A stretch of DNA of 64,000 nucleotides, taken from assembly GCF_034424175.1 (NCBI RefSeq), contig NZ_CP139986.1:3658001-3722000 (forward strand), written 5' to 3'. Below are positions 25,029-33,871 of the stretch, piece after piece. Below the pieces are notes generated by a model that was not told the origin of the DNA, ran no database searches, and saw only the letters and a list, made by a program, of their open reading frames with translations. This DNA is from Kluyvera intermedia (GTDB lineage Bacteria; Pseudomonadota; Gammaproteobacteria; Enterobacterales; Enterobacteriaceae). Made by a program: the position numbers and the translations under genes. The number at the start of each line of letters is the position of its first letter. Position 1 is the first letter of the stretch.

Positions 25029-25940
25029 ATGACCTGTAAAATGTTCTTCCTGGGCAGAGATACGCGAAAAAAAATAATCCTGACTTCTTTGATAGCGTTA
25101 TCCAGTCTGAGTCTGATTTCCTGCAACCAGCCTGCATCAGTCAATCTCAATAAACCATTACAGACAGCCCATATCCCTAGCGGGCAAATAATTGATTTAA
25201 AAAGCAATAAAACCATTACCCAACAAGAGCTTTTGGCTGAACTTGCGGTTGCCCGCCAGCTTATTGTTGGCGAAAAACACGATAATGCCGAACATCATCA
25301 AATTGAGCTCTGGCTTCTTCAAAACCTGCCCACCCAACGGCCACAAGGGAGCGTGCTGCTTGAGATGCTGACGGCAGACCAGCAGCCCCGCGTTAACCAG
25401 GTTAAACGCTGGCTGAAAGATGATCCCGTAGTCCGGGATGGCCGCGTTCAGGAACTGCTTAACTGGCAAAAAGGGTGGCCCTGGGAGATGTATGGCGACG
25501 TAGTCATGCAGGCATTACGTGCGCCTTACCCTCTACTCAGTGCCAACATTGACCGGGATCGAGTCATGGCGTTGTACAAAAAAAATGAATTTCCTGAAGG
25601 AAAAAAATCCACAGCACCTGCGGTACAAGGCGCTCTGCGCGCAACCATCATCGCCATGCATGAAGGCAATATTGAAGGACAGCAACTGGCGTCAATGCTC
25701 TCTATTCAGCAGCAGCGGGATCGCTACATGGCTCGCCAACTTCTCAATGCCCCGACTCCGTCGTTGTTGATTGCAGGAGGTTATCACGCGTCAAAAAGCA
25801 TCGGCGTACCGTTACACGTGGAAGATCTCGCCCCTGGCACCCAGCCTGTGGTGTTGATGCTGGCAGAAAAAGGAATGAACATCACCGTAGATCATGCTGA
25901 CTACGTGTGGTTCATGACGCCAGACACTGCAAAACGGTAA
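25029..25940 (+). CDS. ChaN-family iron/heme-linked lipoprotein
   Basis: This protein of about 303 residues (start at 25029 or 25041) has a lipoprotein signal: RKKIILTSLIALSSLSLISC gives a lipobox LISC with acylated Cys, followed by NQPAS, predicting an outer-membrane anchor. The ChaN (DUF399-like) domain has the characteristic VARQLIVGEKHDNAEHHQ, EMLTADQQPRV and IAGGYHASKSIGVP. Campylobacter ChaN binds heme and is iron regulated; a heme-handling role here is inference from that family and from the TonB and receptor genes that follow. No strong ribosome site is visible at either start. The frame is open back to 24963, overlapping the Fur box. Confidence 0.82.
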   Translation: MTCKMFFLGRDTRKKIILTSLIALSSLSLISCNQPASVNLNKPLQTAHIPSGQIIDLKSNKTITQQELLAELAVARQLIVGEKHDNAEHHQIELWLLQNLPTQRPQGSVLLEMLTADQQPRVNQVKRWLKDDPVVRDGRVQELLNWQKGWPWEMYGDVVMQALRAPYPLLSANIDRDRVMALYKKNEFPEGKKSTAPAVQGALRATIIAMHEGNIEGQQLASMLSIQQQRDRYMARQLLNAPTPSLLIAGGYHASKSIGVPLHVEDLAPGTQPVVLMLAEKGMNITVDHADYVWFMTPDTAKR

Positions 25941-25947
25941 ATCATGG

Positions 25948-26736
25948 ATGATGAATATTCTCTACCTTCCACGCCCAGCAAAATGGAGCAGCTGGTTTAT
26001 CTTTTCACTGCTGCTTCACGCACTGCTTTTCCTTGCATTTGTCTGGCGCTTTTCCGAGGTACAGGTCGCTACGCCTCCTGCCCCGGCGATAATGTTGCAA
26101 TGGGCCGATAATATCGAGGCTCCTTCTTCTCCACTTCCGCTTCCGGTGGGAATAGCTCAGCAGGAATCCGCAGCGGCAGAAGAAAAGCAGCAAGCAGAGG
26201 ACAGACAGCAGCGTCCCGTCACTGAAGACAGGGATGCGACCATTGAAATAACCCGGAAAAAAAAGGCATCCGACGGGGAAAAGAAAAAGCCACGTCCGCC
26301 GCGTAAGATAAAGGATCAAACCAGCGACAGTAGCCATGCAGCCGTTTCCAGTAATGCCGCACCTCAGGCCCCGGTTGAATCATCCCGTATTGCTGCGCCT
26401 TTCAACAGTGACTCAGCAAAGCGAGACAATTCCAACACGTCCTGGGAAAGCAGAGTGAAAGGCCACCTTAACCGTTATAAACGTTACCCAGGTGATGCCC
26501 GAAAACGCGCACGAACCGGCACAGTCATAGTAACTTTTACCGTTAACGCGCAAGGCACCGTTGTCAGTCATTCTCTGGCAACATCTTCGGGAACCCTTTC
26601 TCTCGATCGCGAAGCTGTTGCTGTTTTAGAACGTGCTCAACCACTTCCTAAACCACCAGCTGAAATATTAGAAGGAGGCTTCTTTAAAGTAAAAATGCCG
26701 ATCACCTTTGATCTGACGGAGATTAGGGAAAATTAG
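25948..26736 (+). CDS. TonB/HasB-like energy transducer dedicated to this cassette
   Basis: This 262-residue TonB-family protein has one N-terminal membrane anchor (WSSWFIFSLLLHALLFLAFV, about 13-32) and a long charged, Pro/Lys-rich periplasmic spacer (KKKPRPPRKIK). The C-terminal TonB domain (about 175-258) contains HLNRYKRYPGDARKRARTG and VIVTFTVNAQGTVVSHSLA. It starts 7 bp after chaN, so the two are co-transcribed. It is a second TonB, likely working with the inner-membrane ExbB/ExbD encoded elsewhere. Length and layout resemble Serratia HasB, which serves a heme receptor. Confidence 0.9.
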   Translation: MMNILYLPRPAKWSSWFIFSLLLHALLFLAFVWRFSEVQVATPPAPAIMLQWADNIEAPSSPLPLPVGIAQQESAAAEEKQQAEDRQQRPVTEDRDATIEITRKKKASDGEKKKPRPPRKIKDQTSDSSHAAVSSNAAPQAPVESSRIAAPFNSDSAKRDNSNTSWESRVKGHLNRYKRYPGDARKRARTGTVIVTFTVNAQGTVVSHSLATSSGTLSLDREAVAVLERAQPLPKPPAEILEGGFFKVKMPITFDLTEIREN

Positions 26737-26898
26737 TGACGCGGGTTCGCTTAACTGAAATTTTATATTGATTTTGATGCTGAAAATTTTATCAGCCTTC
26801 ACTGCTATCGAAAAATCAAGAAAATGCCAAAGGGTTGTTATTAAAAAATAAACACAGATCTGATTCTTTTATTTATTACGATATTTATAAGGATATTT

Positions 26899-29160
26899 AT
26901 GACCATTATTAAACTGGCCATCGGCTCGGGCATTTTATTGCTCAGCTGCGGCGCTTACGCAGAATCCATCAGTGAAAAAACAGGTGGTGATAAAAAAGGA
27001 GCGGCAGAATTCAGCCCGCTCAATGTTTCTATCGGGAAGACAACCAGTGAGCAGGAAGCTCTTGAGAAAACAGGCGCGACCAGTTCGCGGACTACGGACA
27101 AAAACTTGCAATCACTCGATGCAACGCTGCGCAGCATGCCCGGTACTTATACCCAAATCGATCCGGGACAGGGAGCAGTCAGTGTGAATATTCGCGGCAT
27201 GAGCGGATTTGGCCGCGTAAACACGATGGTGGACGGTATCACCCAAAGTTTTTACGGCTCCTCAACCTCAGGCACTACGGCGCATGGCTCAACCAACAAT
27301 ATGGCTGGCGTACTAATTGACCCTAATTTTCTGGTCGCCGTTGATGTTACACGCGGTGACAGCAGTGGCTCGGCAGGCGTCAACGCCCTGGCCGGTAGTG
27401 CAAACATGCGTACTATTGGCGTTGACGATGTGATATTTAACGGCAATACATATGGCCTTCGTTCACGTTTCTCAGTCGGCAGCAATGGGCTCGGGCGCAG
27501 CGGAATGATCGCCGTCGGTGGAAAAACCGACGCATTTACTGATACAGGCAGCATTGGCGTTATGGCCGCTGTGAGCGGCAGTTCTGTTTACTCTAATTTC
27601 TCAAATGGCTCTGGTATTAACAGCAAAGAGTTTGGTTATGATAAATATATGAAGCAGAATCCAAAATCTCAGCTTTATAAAATGGATATCAGACCAGACG
27701 AATTTAACAGCTTCGAGCTTTCCGCCCGAACCTATGAAAATAACTTCTCACGCCGCGATATAACCAGCGACGACTATTACATTAAATATCATTACACACC
27801 TTTTTCTGAATTAATTGACTTTAACGTAACGGCCAGTACCAGCCGCGGCAATCAAAAATATCGCGATGACTCGCTGTATACTTTCTACAACACCTCAGCG
27901 CAAAACCGTTCTGATGCGCTGGATATCAACAATACCAGCCGGTTCACTGTCGCAAACAACGACCTGGAGTTTATGCTGGGCAGCAAACTGATGCGTACCC
28001 GCTATGACCGGACCATTCATTCAGCAGCGGGGGACTCGAAAACGAATCAGGAATCGATAGAGAACAATACCTTCGCCCCCTCCGGTCAGCAGGATATTTC
28101 AGCGCTGTATACCGGGCTGAAGATTACGCGCGGCATCTGGGAGGCTGATCTCAATCTCAACTACACACGCAACAGGCTCACAGGATACAAGCCCGCCTGC
28201 GATACGCGCGTCATCTGCGTGCCACAGGGAAGCTACGATATTGATGATAAGGACAGTGGCTTCAATCCTTCGGCGCAGCTTTCTGCTCAGGTAACACCGT
28301 GGCTTCAGCCGTTCATTGGCTACAGCAAATCCATGCGTGCTCCGAATATCCAAGAGATGTTCTTCTCTAATTCAGGAGGTGCATCCATGAACCCATTCCT
28401 GAAACCTGAACGTGCAGAAACCTGGCAGGCGGGTTTTAACATTGATACCCGAGGTCTACTGGTTGGACAGGATGCCCTGCGCTTTAAAGCTCTGGCGTAC
28501 CGCAGCAGGATCCAAAACTACATCTACAGCGAGTCTTTTCTGGTTTGTTCAGGAGGTCGTAAATGCAGTATGGCTGAAGTGATTGGCAATGACTGGGGGA
28601 ACATGAGCGATGAATATAGCGATAATATGTACATCTACGTTAACTCTGCAAGCGATGTTATCGCAAAGGGCTTTGAGCTGGAAATGGATTATGATGCCGG
28701 TTTTGCCTTTGGCCGACTCTCTTTCAGTCAACAGCGAACAGACCAACCCACCTCCATCGCCAGCACTTATTTTGGCGCAGGTGATATAACCGAACTGCCC
28801 AGAAAATACATGACGCTGGATACCGGCGTTCGCTTCTTCGATAACGCGTTGACCCTGGGTACTGTCATAAAATACACAGGTAAAGCTCGTCGCCTGTCGC
28901 CTGATTTTGAGCAGGATGAACATACCGGCGCAATCATCAAACAGGATTTGCCACAGATCCCAACGATTATCGATCTCTATGGTACTTACGAGTACAACCG
29001 TAACCTGACCCTGAAACTGTCGGTACAAAACCTGATGAACAGAGATTATTCGGAGGCGCTGAATAAGCTCAACATGATGCCGGGCCTTGGTGACGAGACC
29101 CAACCGGCTAATTCCGCGCGCGGCAGAACCTGGATATTCGGCGGGGATATCCGTTTCTAA
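26899..29160 (+). CDS. TonB-dependent outer-membrane receptor, heme/hemoprotein type
   Basis: This 753-residue protein has a signal peptide (KLAIGSGILLLSCGAYA-ES), a plug domain (about 55-190; VNIRGMSGFGRVNTMVDGI) and a 22-strand barrel. It contains the family box PNIQEMFFSNSGG and ends in the Phe-terminated beta signal (RTWIFGGDIRF). The barrel's C-terminal NLMNRDYSEAL is typical of hemoglobin/heme receptors (HxuC/HasR-like), while siderophore receptors often end in NLFDRDY. The ligand is not certain; the adjacent ChaN and HasB-like genes favour heme. TATAAGGATATTT precedes the ATG. The 162-bp gap before it holds no clear promoter. Confidence 0.85.
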   Translation: MTIIKLAIGSGILLLSCGAYAESISEKTGGDKKGAAEFSPLNVSIGKTTSEQEALEKTGATSSRTTDKNLQSLDATLRSMPGTYTQIDPGQGAVSVNIRGMSGFGRVNTMVDGITQSFYGSSTSGTTAHGSTNNMAGVLIDPNFLVAVDVTRGDSSGSAGVNALAGSANMRTIGVDDVIFNGNTYGLRSRFSVGSNGLGRSGMIAVGGKTDAFTDTGSIGVMAAVSGSSVYSNFSNGSGINSKEFGYDKYMKQNPKSQLYKMDIRPDEFNSFELSARTYENNFSRRDITSDDYYIKYHYTPFSELIDFNVTASTSRGNQKYRDDSLYTFYNTSAQNRSDALDINNTSRFTVANNDLEFMLGSKLMRTRYDRTIHSAAGDSKTNQESIENNTFAPSGQQDISALYTGLKITRGIWEADLNLNYTRNRLTGYKPACDTRVICVPQGSYDIDDKDSGFNPSAQLSAQVTPWLQPFIGYSKSMRAPNIQEMFFSNSGGASMNPFLKPERAETWQAGFNIDTRGLLVGQDALRFKALAYRSRIQNYIYSESFLVCSGGRKCSMAEVIGNDWGNMSDEYSDNMYIYVNSASDVIAKGFELEMDYDAGFAFGRLSFSQQRTDQPTSIASTYFGAGDITELPRKYMTLDTGVRFFDNALTLGTVIKYTGKARRLSPDFEQDEHTGAIIKQDLPQIPTIIDLYGTYEYNRNLTLKLSVQNLMNRDYSEALNKLNMMPGLGDETQPANSARGRTWIFGGDIRF

Positions 29161-29227
29161 TGACAATTTCTGCCTGGTTCAGGCAGTACGTATTCTCTCT
29201 TATTTCAATTTTATTGTAGGAACGAAA

Positions 29228-30403
29228 ATGACTCTTTTTACTTTATCCAAAGCACCGCTATACCTGTTAATTTCACTGTTTTTACCGACAATGGCTATGG
29301 CTATCGATCCACCTGAACGCGAACTTTCTCGATTTGCCCTAAAAACGAATTACCTTCAGTCCCCTGACGAAGGCATCTATGAACTGGCCTTTGATAATGC
29401 CAGTAAAAAAGTGTTTGCCGCAGTCACCGATCGTGTAAATCGTGAAGCGAATAAAGGTTATTTGTATTCGTTTAATTCAGATTCGCTGAAAGTCGAAAAC
29501 AAATACGCAATGCCATACAGAGCATTTTCACTGGCGATAAATCAGGATAAACATCTGCTCTATATCGGGCACACCCAGTCAGCGTCCCTGCGTATTAGTA
29601 CGTTTGACCTCTCTACCGGCAAACCGGTAAGGACCAGCGACAGGTTAAGTTTTAAAGTGGAAAACGCCGCAGATTCGCGTTTTGAGCATTTGCGCCATAT
29701 GGTTTACAGCCAGGATTCCAATACCCTGTTTGTGAGTTATAGCAATATGCTGAAAACAGCCGGGGGCATGAAGCCTCTGCATAAGCTATTAATGCTCGAC
29801 GGAACGACGCTTGCCTTAAAAGGCGAGGTTAAGGATGCTTACAAAGGTACTGCGTACGGTCTGGCGATGGATGAAAAAACGCAGAAAATCTACGTTGGCG
29901 GCAGAGATTACATCAATGAAATTGATGCGAAAAATCAGACACTGCTGCGTACCATCCCGTTGAAAGATCCGAAACCACAAATCACAAGTGTGCAGAACCT
30001 GGCGGTGGACTCCGCTTCTGACCGTGTCTTTGTGGTGGTATTCGACCATGACGATCGCTCCGGCAAAAAAGATGGACTCTATATTTTTGACTTACGCGAC
30101 GGTAAACAGCTTGGCTATGTACACACCGGAGCCGGAGCTAACGCGGTGAAATACAATCCGAAATATAATGAACTGTATGTCACCAACTTCACCAGCGGCA
30201 CCATCAGCGTAGTGGATGCCACTCAATACAGCATCACCCGCGAATTTAACATGCCGGTCTACCCAAATCAGATGGTGTTATCGGACGACATGGATACCCT
30301 TTACATTGGAATCAAAGAAGGTTTTAACCGCGACTGGGATCCGGACACGTTTGTAGAAGGTGCCAAAGAACGCATTCTAAGCATTAATTTGAATAAGTCG
30401 TGA
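29228..30403 (+). CDS. Secreted YncE-like seven-bladed beta-propeller protein
   Basis: This 391-residue protein has a signal peptide (APLYLLISLFLPTMAMA-ID) and repeated YVTN/NHL-like blades (YIGHTQSASLRISTFDLSTG, VGGRDYINEIDAKNQTLL, VTNFTSGTISVVDATQYS). E. coli YncE is a Fur-controlled periplasmic propeller next to a TonB-dependent receptor gene; the same pairing occurs here. Its biochemical role is unknown. TGTAGGAACGAAA precedes the ATG at 29228; the frame extends upstream into the receptor end but without a ribosome site. A strong terminator hairpin follows, so it closes the cassette. Confidence 0.83.
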   Translation: MTLFTLSKAPLYLLISLFLPTMAMAIDPPERELSRFALKTNYLQSPDEGIYELAFDNASKKVFAAVTDRVNREANKGYLYSFNSDSLKVENKYAMPYRAFSLAINQDKHLLYIGHTQSASLRISTFDLSTGKPVRTSDRLSFKVENAADSRFEHLRHMVYSQDSNTLFVSYSNMLKTAGGMKPLHKLLMLDGTTLALKGEVKDAYKGTAYGLAMDEKTQKIYVGGRDYINEIDAKNQTLLRTIPLKDPKPQITSVQNLAVDSASDRVFVVVFDHDDRSGKKDGLYIFDLRDGKQLGYVHTGAGANAVKYNPKYNELYVTNFTSGTISVVDATQYSITREFNMPVYPNQMVLSDDMDTLYIGIKEGFNRDWDPDTFVEGAKERILSINLNKS

Positions 30404-30421
30404 TGAAAGAAAGCACATGAT

Positions 30422-30471
30422 AATAACGCCGTTCCTCCGCTAAATGGCCGGGGGAGCGGCGTTATTATATT
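30422..30471 (+). terminator. Rho-independent terminator closing the iron cassette
   Basis: AATAACGCCG (30422-30431) pairs with CGGCGTTATT (30457-30466), with inner CTCC/GGAG pairing, followed by ATATTTC. It is a strong stem of at least 14 bp. The 30472-30642 stretch that follows has no recognisable gene. Confidence 0.85.
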
Positions 30472-30642
30472 TCAGTAGCCCTGTCGCCGGTCGCTTCTGC
30501 CGTTTCTCTTAACCGCATTTTGGTTATTGCATTTACTCCATCGCAGAATTGCCTATTTCTGTGAGCATGATCTGCCGCTTCAACCTTCCTTTAAAACGCC
30601 AACTCGATCATGAAATTAAATCAACCCTACGATCTCAGAGTT

Positions 30643-30661
30643 GATAATGAGAAATATTATC
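30643..30661. promoter_or_regulatory. Fur box upstream of iutA
   Basis: GATAATGAGAAATATTATC matches the 19-bp Fur consensus at 16 of 19 positions and is itself nearly palindromic. It lies about 165 bp upstream of the iutA ATG, giving iutA its own iron-repressed promoter. Confidence 0.88.
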
Positions 30662-30825
30662 GCCAATATTCGCGTTATCACAACTGATGTAAACCCATGA
30701 AATATTCATGGTTTATACGTTCCACGGCGTTTACCGCTACGGAAAACGCAGCAACTTGCTGCCTCTTTAACTCACTGAACCGCATCTTTAGGCTGATGTT
30801 TGTCAGCCCCTGCGCAGGAATGATG

Positions 30826-33024
30826 ATGATCACCAAAAAATATACTCTCTGGGCACTGAACCCGCTGCTGCTTGCCATGATGGCTCCTGCGATGGCGCAA
30901 CAAACCGATGACGAATCCATCGTCGTTTCCGCTAGCCGCAATAACCGCACCGTCGCTGAAATGGCACAAACCACCTGGGTGATTGAGAACGCCGAACTGG
31001 AGCAACAGATCCAGGGCGGCAAAGAGCTTAAGGATGCACTGGCGCAACTGATCCCCGGTCTTGATGTCAGCAGCCAGAGCCGAACCAACTACGGCATGAA
31101 CGTGCGTGGACGTCCGCTGGTGGTGTTAATTGACGGCGTGCGTCTGAACTCTTCGCGTACCGATAGCCGTCAGTTGGATTCGATCGATCCGTTCAACATC
31201 GAGCATATTGAAGTGATCTCCGGGGCTACCTCGCTGTACGGCGGCGGCAGCACCGGCGGGCTTATCAATATCGTGACCAAAAAGGGCCAGCCGGAAACCC
31301 AGGTTGAGTTTGAAGCGGGTACCAAGAGCGGCTTTAACAGCAGTAAAGATCACGATGAACGCATTGCTAGCGCCGTCTCCGGCGGCAATGACCATATCTC
31401 AGGGCGGATGTCGGTGGCGTACCAGAAATTCGGCGGCTGGTATGACGGCAATGGCGACGCAACCCTGCTCGATAACACCCAGACCGGCCTGCAATATTCC
31501 GATCGGTTGGACGTGATGGGCACCGGTACGCTGAATATTGATGAGACTCAGCAGCTTCAGCTGGTCACCCAATACTACAAAAGCCAGGGCGATGACGATT
31601 ATGGCCTAAATCTGGGTAAAGATTTCTCGGCACTCAGTGGGGCAACCAAGCCATACGTCAGCAGCGGCCTGAACTCTGATCGTATTCCCGGCACTGAACG
31701 CCATTTGATGAGCTTGCAGTATTCCAATAGCGATTTTCTGGGTCAGGAGCTGGTCGGTCAGGTTTACTACCGCGATGAGTCACTGAAGTTCTACCCGTTC
31801 CCCAGCATGAATAAGAACAATGAATTGACCTCGTTCTCTTCATCCCAACAGGAAACCAATCAGTACGGCGCGAAGCTGACGTTAAACAGCACACCACTGG
31901 ATGGCTGGCAGTTAACCTATGGGCTGGACGCCGATCATGAGCGCTTTACCTCAAATCAGATGTTCTTCGACGTGGACAAAGCCAATGCCTCCGGCGGGCT
32001 GAATAACCAGCAGATTTATACCACCGGGCGCTATCCGTCCTACGACATCAGCAACCTGGCCGCCTTCCTGCAATCGAGCTATGACATCAACGAGATCTTT
32101 ACCTTAAGCGGCGGCGTGCGCTACCAGTACACCGAAAACAAAGTCGATGATTTCATTGGCTATGCGCAGCAGCAGCAAATTGCCGCGGGCACGGTCAACT
32201 CTGCCGATGCAATTCCCGGCGGTTCCACCGATTACGATAATTTCCTGTTTAATGCCGGGCTGTTGGTTCACCTCACCGAGCGCCAGCAAACCTGGTTTAA
32301 CTTCTCGCAGGGCGTGGAGCTGCCTGACCCGGGTAAATATTACGGGCGCGGCGCTTACGGTAAGGCGGTTAACGGACATCTGCCGCTGACCAACAGCGTG
32401 AACGTTGATGACAGTGCGCTTGAAGGGATCAAGGTGAACTCGTATGAGCTAGGCTGGCGCTACACCGGCGACAACCTGCGCACCCAGATTGCGGCCTACT
32501 ACTCTCTGTCTGACAAGAACGTGCAGGCGAATAAAGATCTGACCATCAGTATTGTTGACGATAAGCGCCGCATTTACGGCGTGGAAGGCGCGGTGGATTA
32601 CTTTATTCCCGATAGCGACTGGAGCACCGGCGCTAATTTCAACGTCCTGAAAACCGAGTCGAAGGTTGACGGTCAGTGGCAGAAATATGATGTGAAGATC
32701 GCCAGCCCGTCGAAAGCGACGGCGTACATTGGCTGGGCGCCGGATCCGTGGAGCCTGCGCGTGCAGAGCACCACCTCGTTTAAACTTCGCGACGAGGCCG
32801 GTAATCAGCTTGAGGGTTACACCACTATCGATGTGTTGGGCAGCTATCAGCTTCCGGTGGGTAAACTCAGCTTTAGCGTCGAAAACCTGTTTGACCGTGA
32901 CTACACCACGGTGTGGGGGCAGCGCGCGCCGTTGTATTACAGCCCGGCTTCCGGCCCGGCTTCGTTGTACGACTATAAGGGGCGTGGGCGGACGTTTGGT
33001 TTGAATTATTCAGTGCTGTTCTAA
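30826..33024 (+). CDS. iutA: IutA, ferric aerobactin TonB-dependent receptor
   Basis: This 732-residue outer-membrane receptor begins with ITKKYTLWALNPLLLAMMAP, signal cleavage at AMA-QQTDDE. The plug has the IutA-typical VVSASRNNRTVAEMAQTTWV, and the barrel ends NLFDRDYTTVWGQRAP and YKGRGRTFGLNYSVLF. It matches plasmid-type IutA so closely, as I recall it, that the call is secure. Of three consecutive ATGs (30820, 30823, 30826) the last has the best spacing from AGGA. Aerobactin biosynthesis genes iucABCD, normally directly upstream, are absent from this window. A perfect-stem terminator follows, shared with convergent budC. Confidence 0.95.
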   Translation: MITKKYTLWALNPLLLAMMAPAMAQQTDDESIVVSASRNNRTVAEMAQTTWVIENAELEQQIQGGKELKDALAQLIPGLDVSSQSRTNYGMNVRGRPLVVLIDGVRLNSSRTDSRQLDSIDPFNIEHIEVISGATSLYGGGSTGGLINIVTKKGQPETQVEFEAGTKSGFNSSKDHDERIASAVSGGNDHISGRMSVAYQKFGGWYDGNGDATLLDNTQTGLQYSDRLDVMGTGTLNIDETQQLQLVTQYYKSQGDDDYGLNLGKDFSALSGATKPYVSSGLNSDRIPGTERHLMSLQYSNSDFLGQELVGQVYYRDESLKFYPFPSMNKNNELTSFSSSQQETNQYGAKLTLNSTPLDGWQLTYGLDADHERFTSNQMFFDVDKANASGGLNNQQIYTTGRYPSYDISNLAAFLQSSYDINEIFTLSGGVRYQYTENKVDDFIGYAQQQQIAAGTVNSADAIPGGSTDYDNFLFNAGLLVHLTERQQTWFNFSQGVELPDPGKYYGRGAYGKAVNGHLPLTNSVNVDDSALEGIKVNSYELGWRYTGDNLRTQIAAYYSLSDKNVQANKDLTISIVDDKRRIYGVEGAVDYFIPDSDWSTGANFNVLKTESKVDGQWQKYDVKIASPSKATAYIGWAPDPWSLRVQSTTSFKLRDEAGNQLEGYTTIDVLGSYQLPVGKLSFSVENLFDRDYTTVWGQRAPLYYSPASGPASLYDYKGRGRTFGLNYSVLF

Positions 33025-33028
33025 GTAC

Positions 33029-33056
33029 AAAACCCCTGTAGAGATACAGGGGTTTT
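33029..33056. terminator. Bidirectional terminator between iutA and budC
   Basis: AAAACCCCTGTA GAGA TACAGGGGTTTT is a perfect 12-bp stem with a GAGA tetraloop and A/T tails on both sides, so it can end transcription of iutA (plus) and budC (minus). Confidence 0.93.
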
Positions 33057-33080
33057 CGCGTTTTCAGAACTTCATCGCGC

Positions 33081-33851
33081 TTAGTTGAAGACCATCCCAC
33101 CGTCAATCAGCAAGGACTGGCCTGTCATGTAGTCTGAATCTGGGCCAGCAAGATAGGATACGCAGGCGGCCACATCTTCCGGCTCGGACAACCGGCCAAG
33201 CGTAATGCGTTTAGCAAAGGTTTCTGTACCGTAGCCGAGCGGTTTGCCTGCGGCCTCAGACACCTGACGGTCGATTTCAGCCCACATTGGCGTTTTGACG
33301 ATACCCGGGCAGTAGGCATTCACGGTGATCCCAAGCGGAGCAAGATCCCGTGCAGCGGTTTGAGTTAAGCCACGAACCGCAAATTTACTGGAACTGTAGA
33401 CCGCCAGTTCCGGATTACCGGTATGGCCCGCCTGCGAGCAGGCGTTGATGATCTTGCCACCGTGCCCCTCTTTACGAAATGCGTCAATAGCGGCCTGAAT
33501 CCCCCAGATCACCCCTTTCACGTTGATGTTATAGACTTTATCGACAATCTCTGGCGTGATCGACTCAATTGGCGTCGAAGGCGCAATACCCGCGTTATTG
33601 ACGATAACGTTGAAACCCCCTAGCGCGGTGCGGGCTTTCTCGACTGCCGCAAACACCTGTTCACGGTCAGAGACATCAACCTTCACGGCGATGGCCTTGC
33701 CACCCTTACGGATGATTTCATCGGCAACGGCGCTGGCCGTCTCCTCGTTATAATCGGCGATAGCGACGGCAAAGCCATCTTTCACCAGGCGAAGCGCAAT
33801 CGCTTTACCAATCCCCTGGCCTGAGCCAGTGACGAGAGCTACTTTTTGCAT
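33081..33851 (-). CDS. budC: BudC, acetoin(diacetyl) reductase / meso-2,3-butanediol dehydrogenase
   Basis: This 256-residue SDR (MQKVALVTGSGQGIGKAIAL) has the NAD motif TGSGQGIG, NNAG at about 85 and the catalytic Ser/Tyr/Lys in ACSQAGHTGNP and YSSSKFAVRG. It reduces acetoin (and diacetyl) to 2,3-butanediol in NADH-consuming fermentation. The ATG at 33851 was chosen because it follows GATAAGGATAGAGAA; the upstream ATG at 33875 overlaps budB. It is last in the budA-B-C operon and ends at a shared terminator. Confidence 0.95.
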   Translation of the reverse strand: MQKVALVTGSGQGIGKAIALRLVKDGFAVAIADYNEETASAVADEIIRKGGKAIAVKVDVSDREQVFAAVEKARTALGGFNVIVNNAGIAPSTPIESITPEIVDKVYNINVKGVIWGIQAAIDAFRKEGHGGKIINACSQAGHTGNPELAVYSSSKFAVRGLTQTAARDLAPLGITVNAYCPGIVKTPMWAEIDRQVSEAAGKPLGYGTETFAKRITLGRLSEPEDVAACVSYLAGPDSDYMTGQSLLIDGGMVFN

Positions 33852-33871
33852 TTCTCTATCCTTATCGTGAG

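Noticed and set aside
30472..30820. Remnants of iucD or another aerobactin gene upstream of iutA
   Set aside because: I saw no stretch resembling Iuc proteins in any frame; the region holds a terminator and the Fur box.
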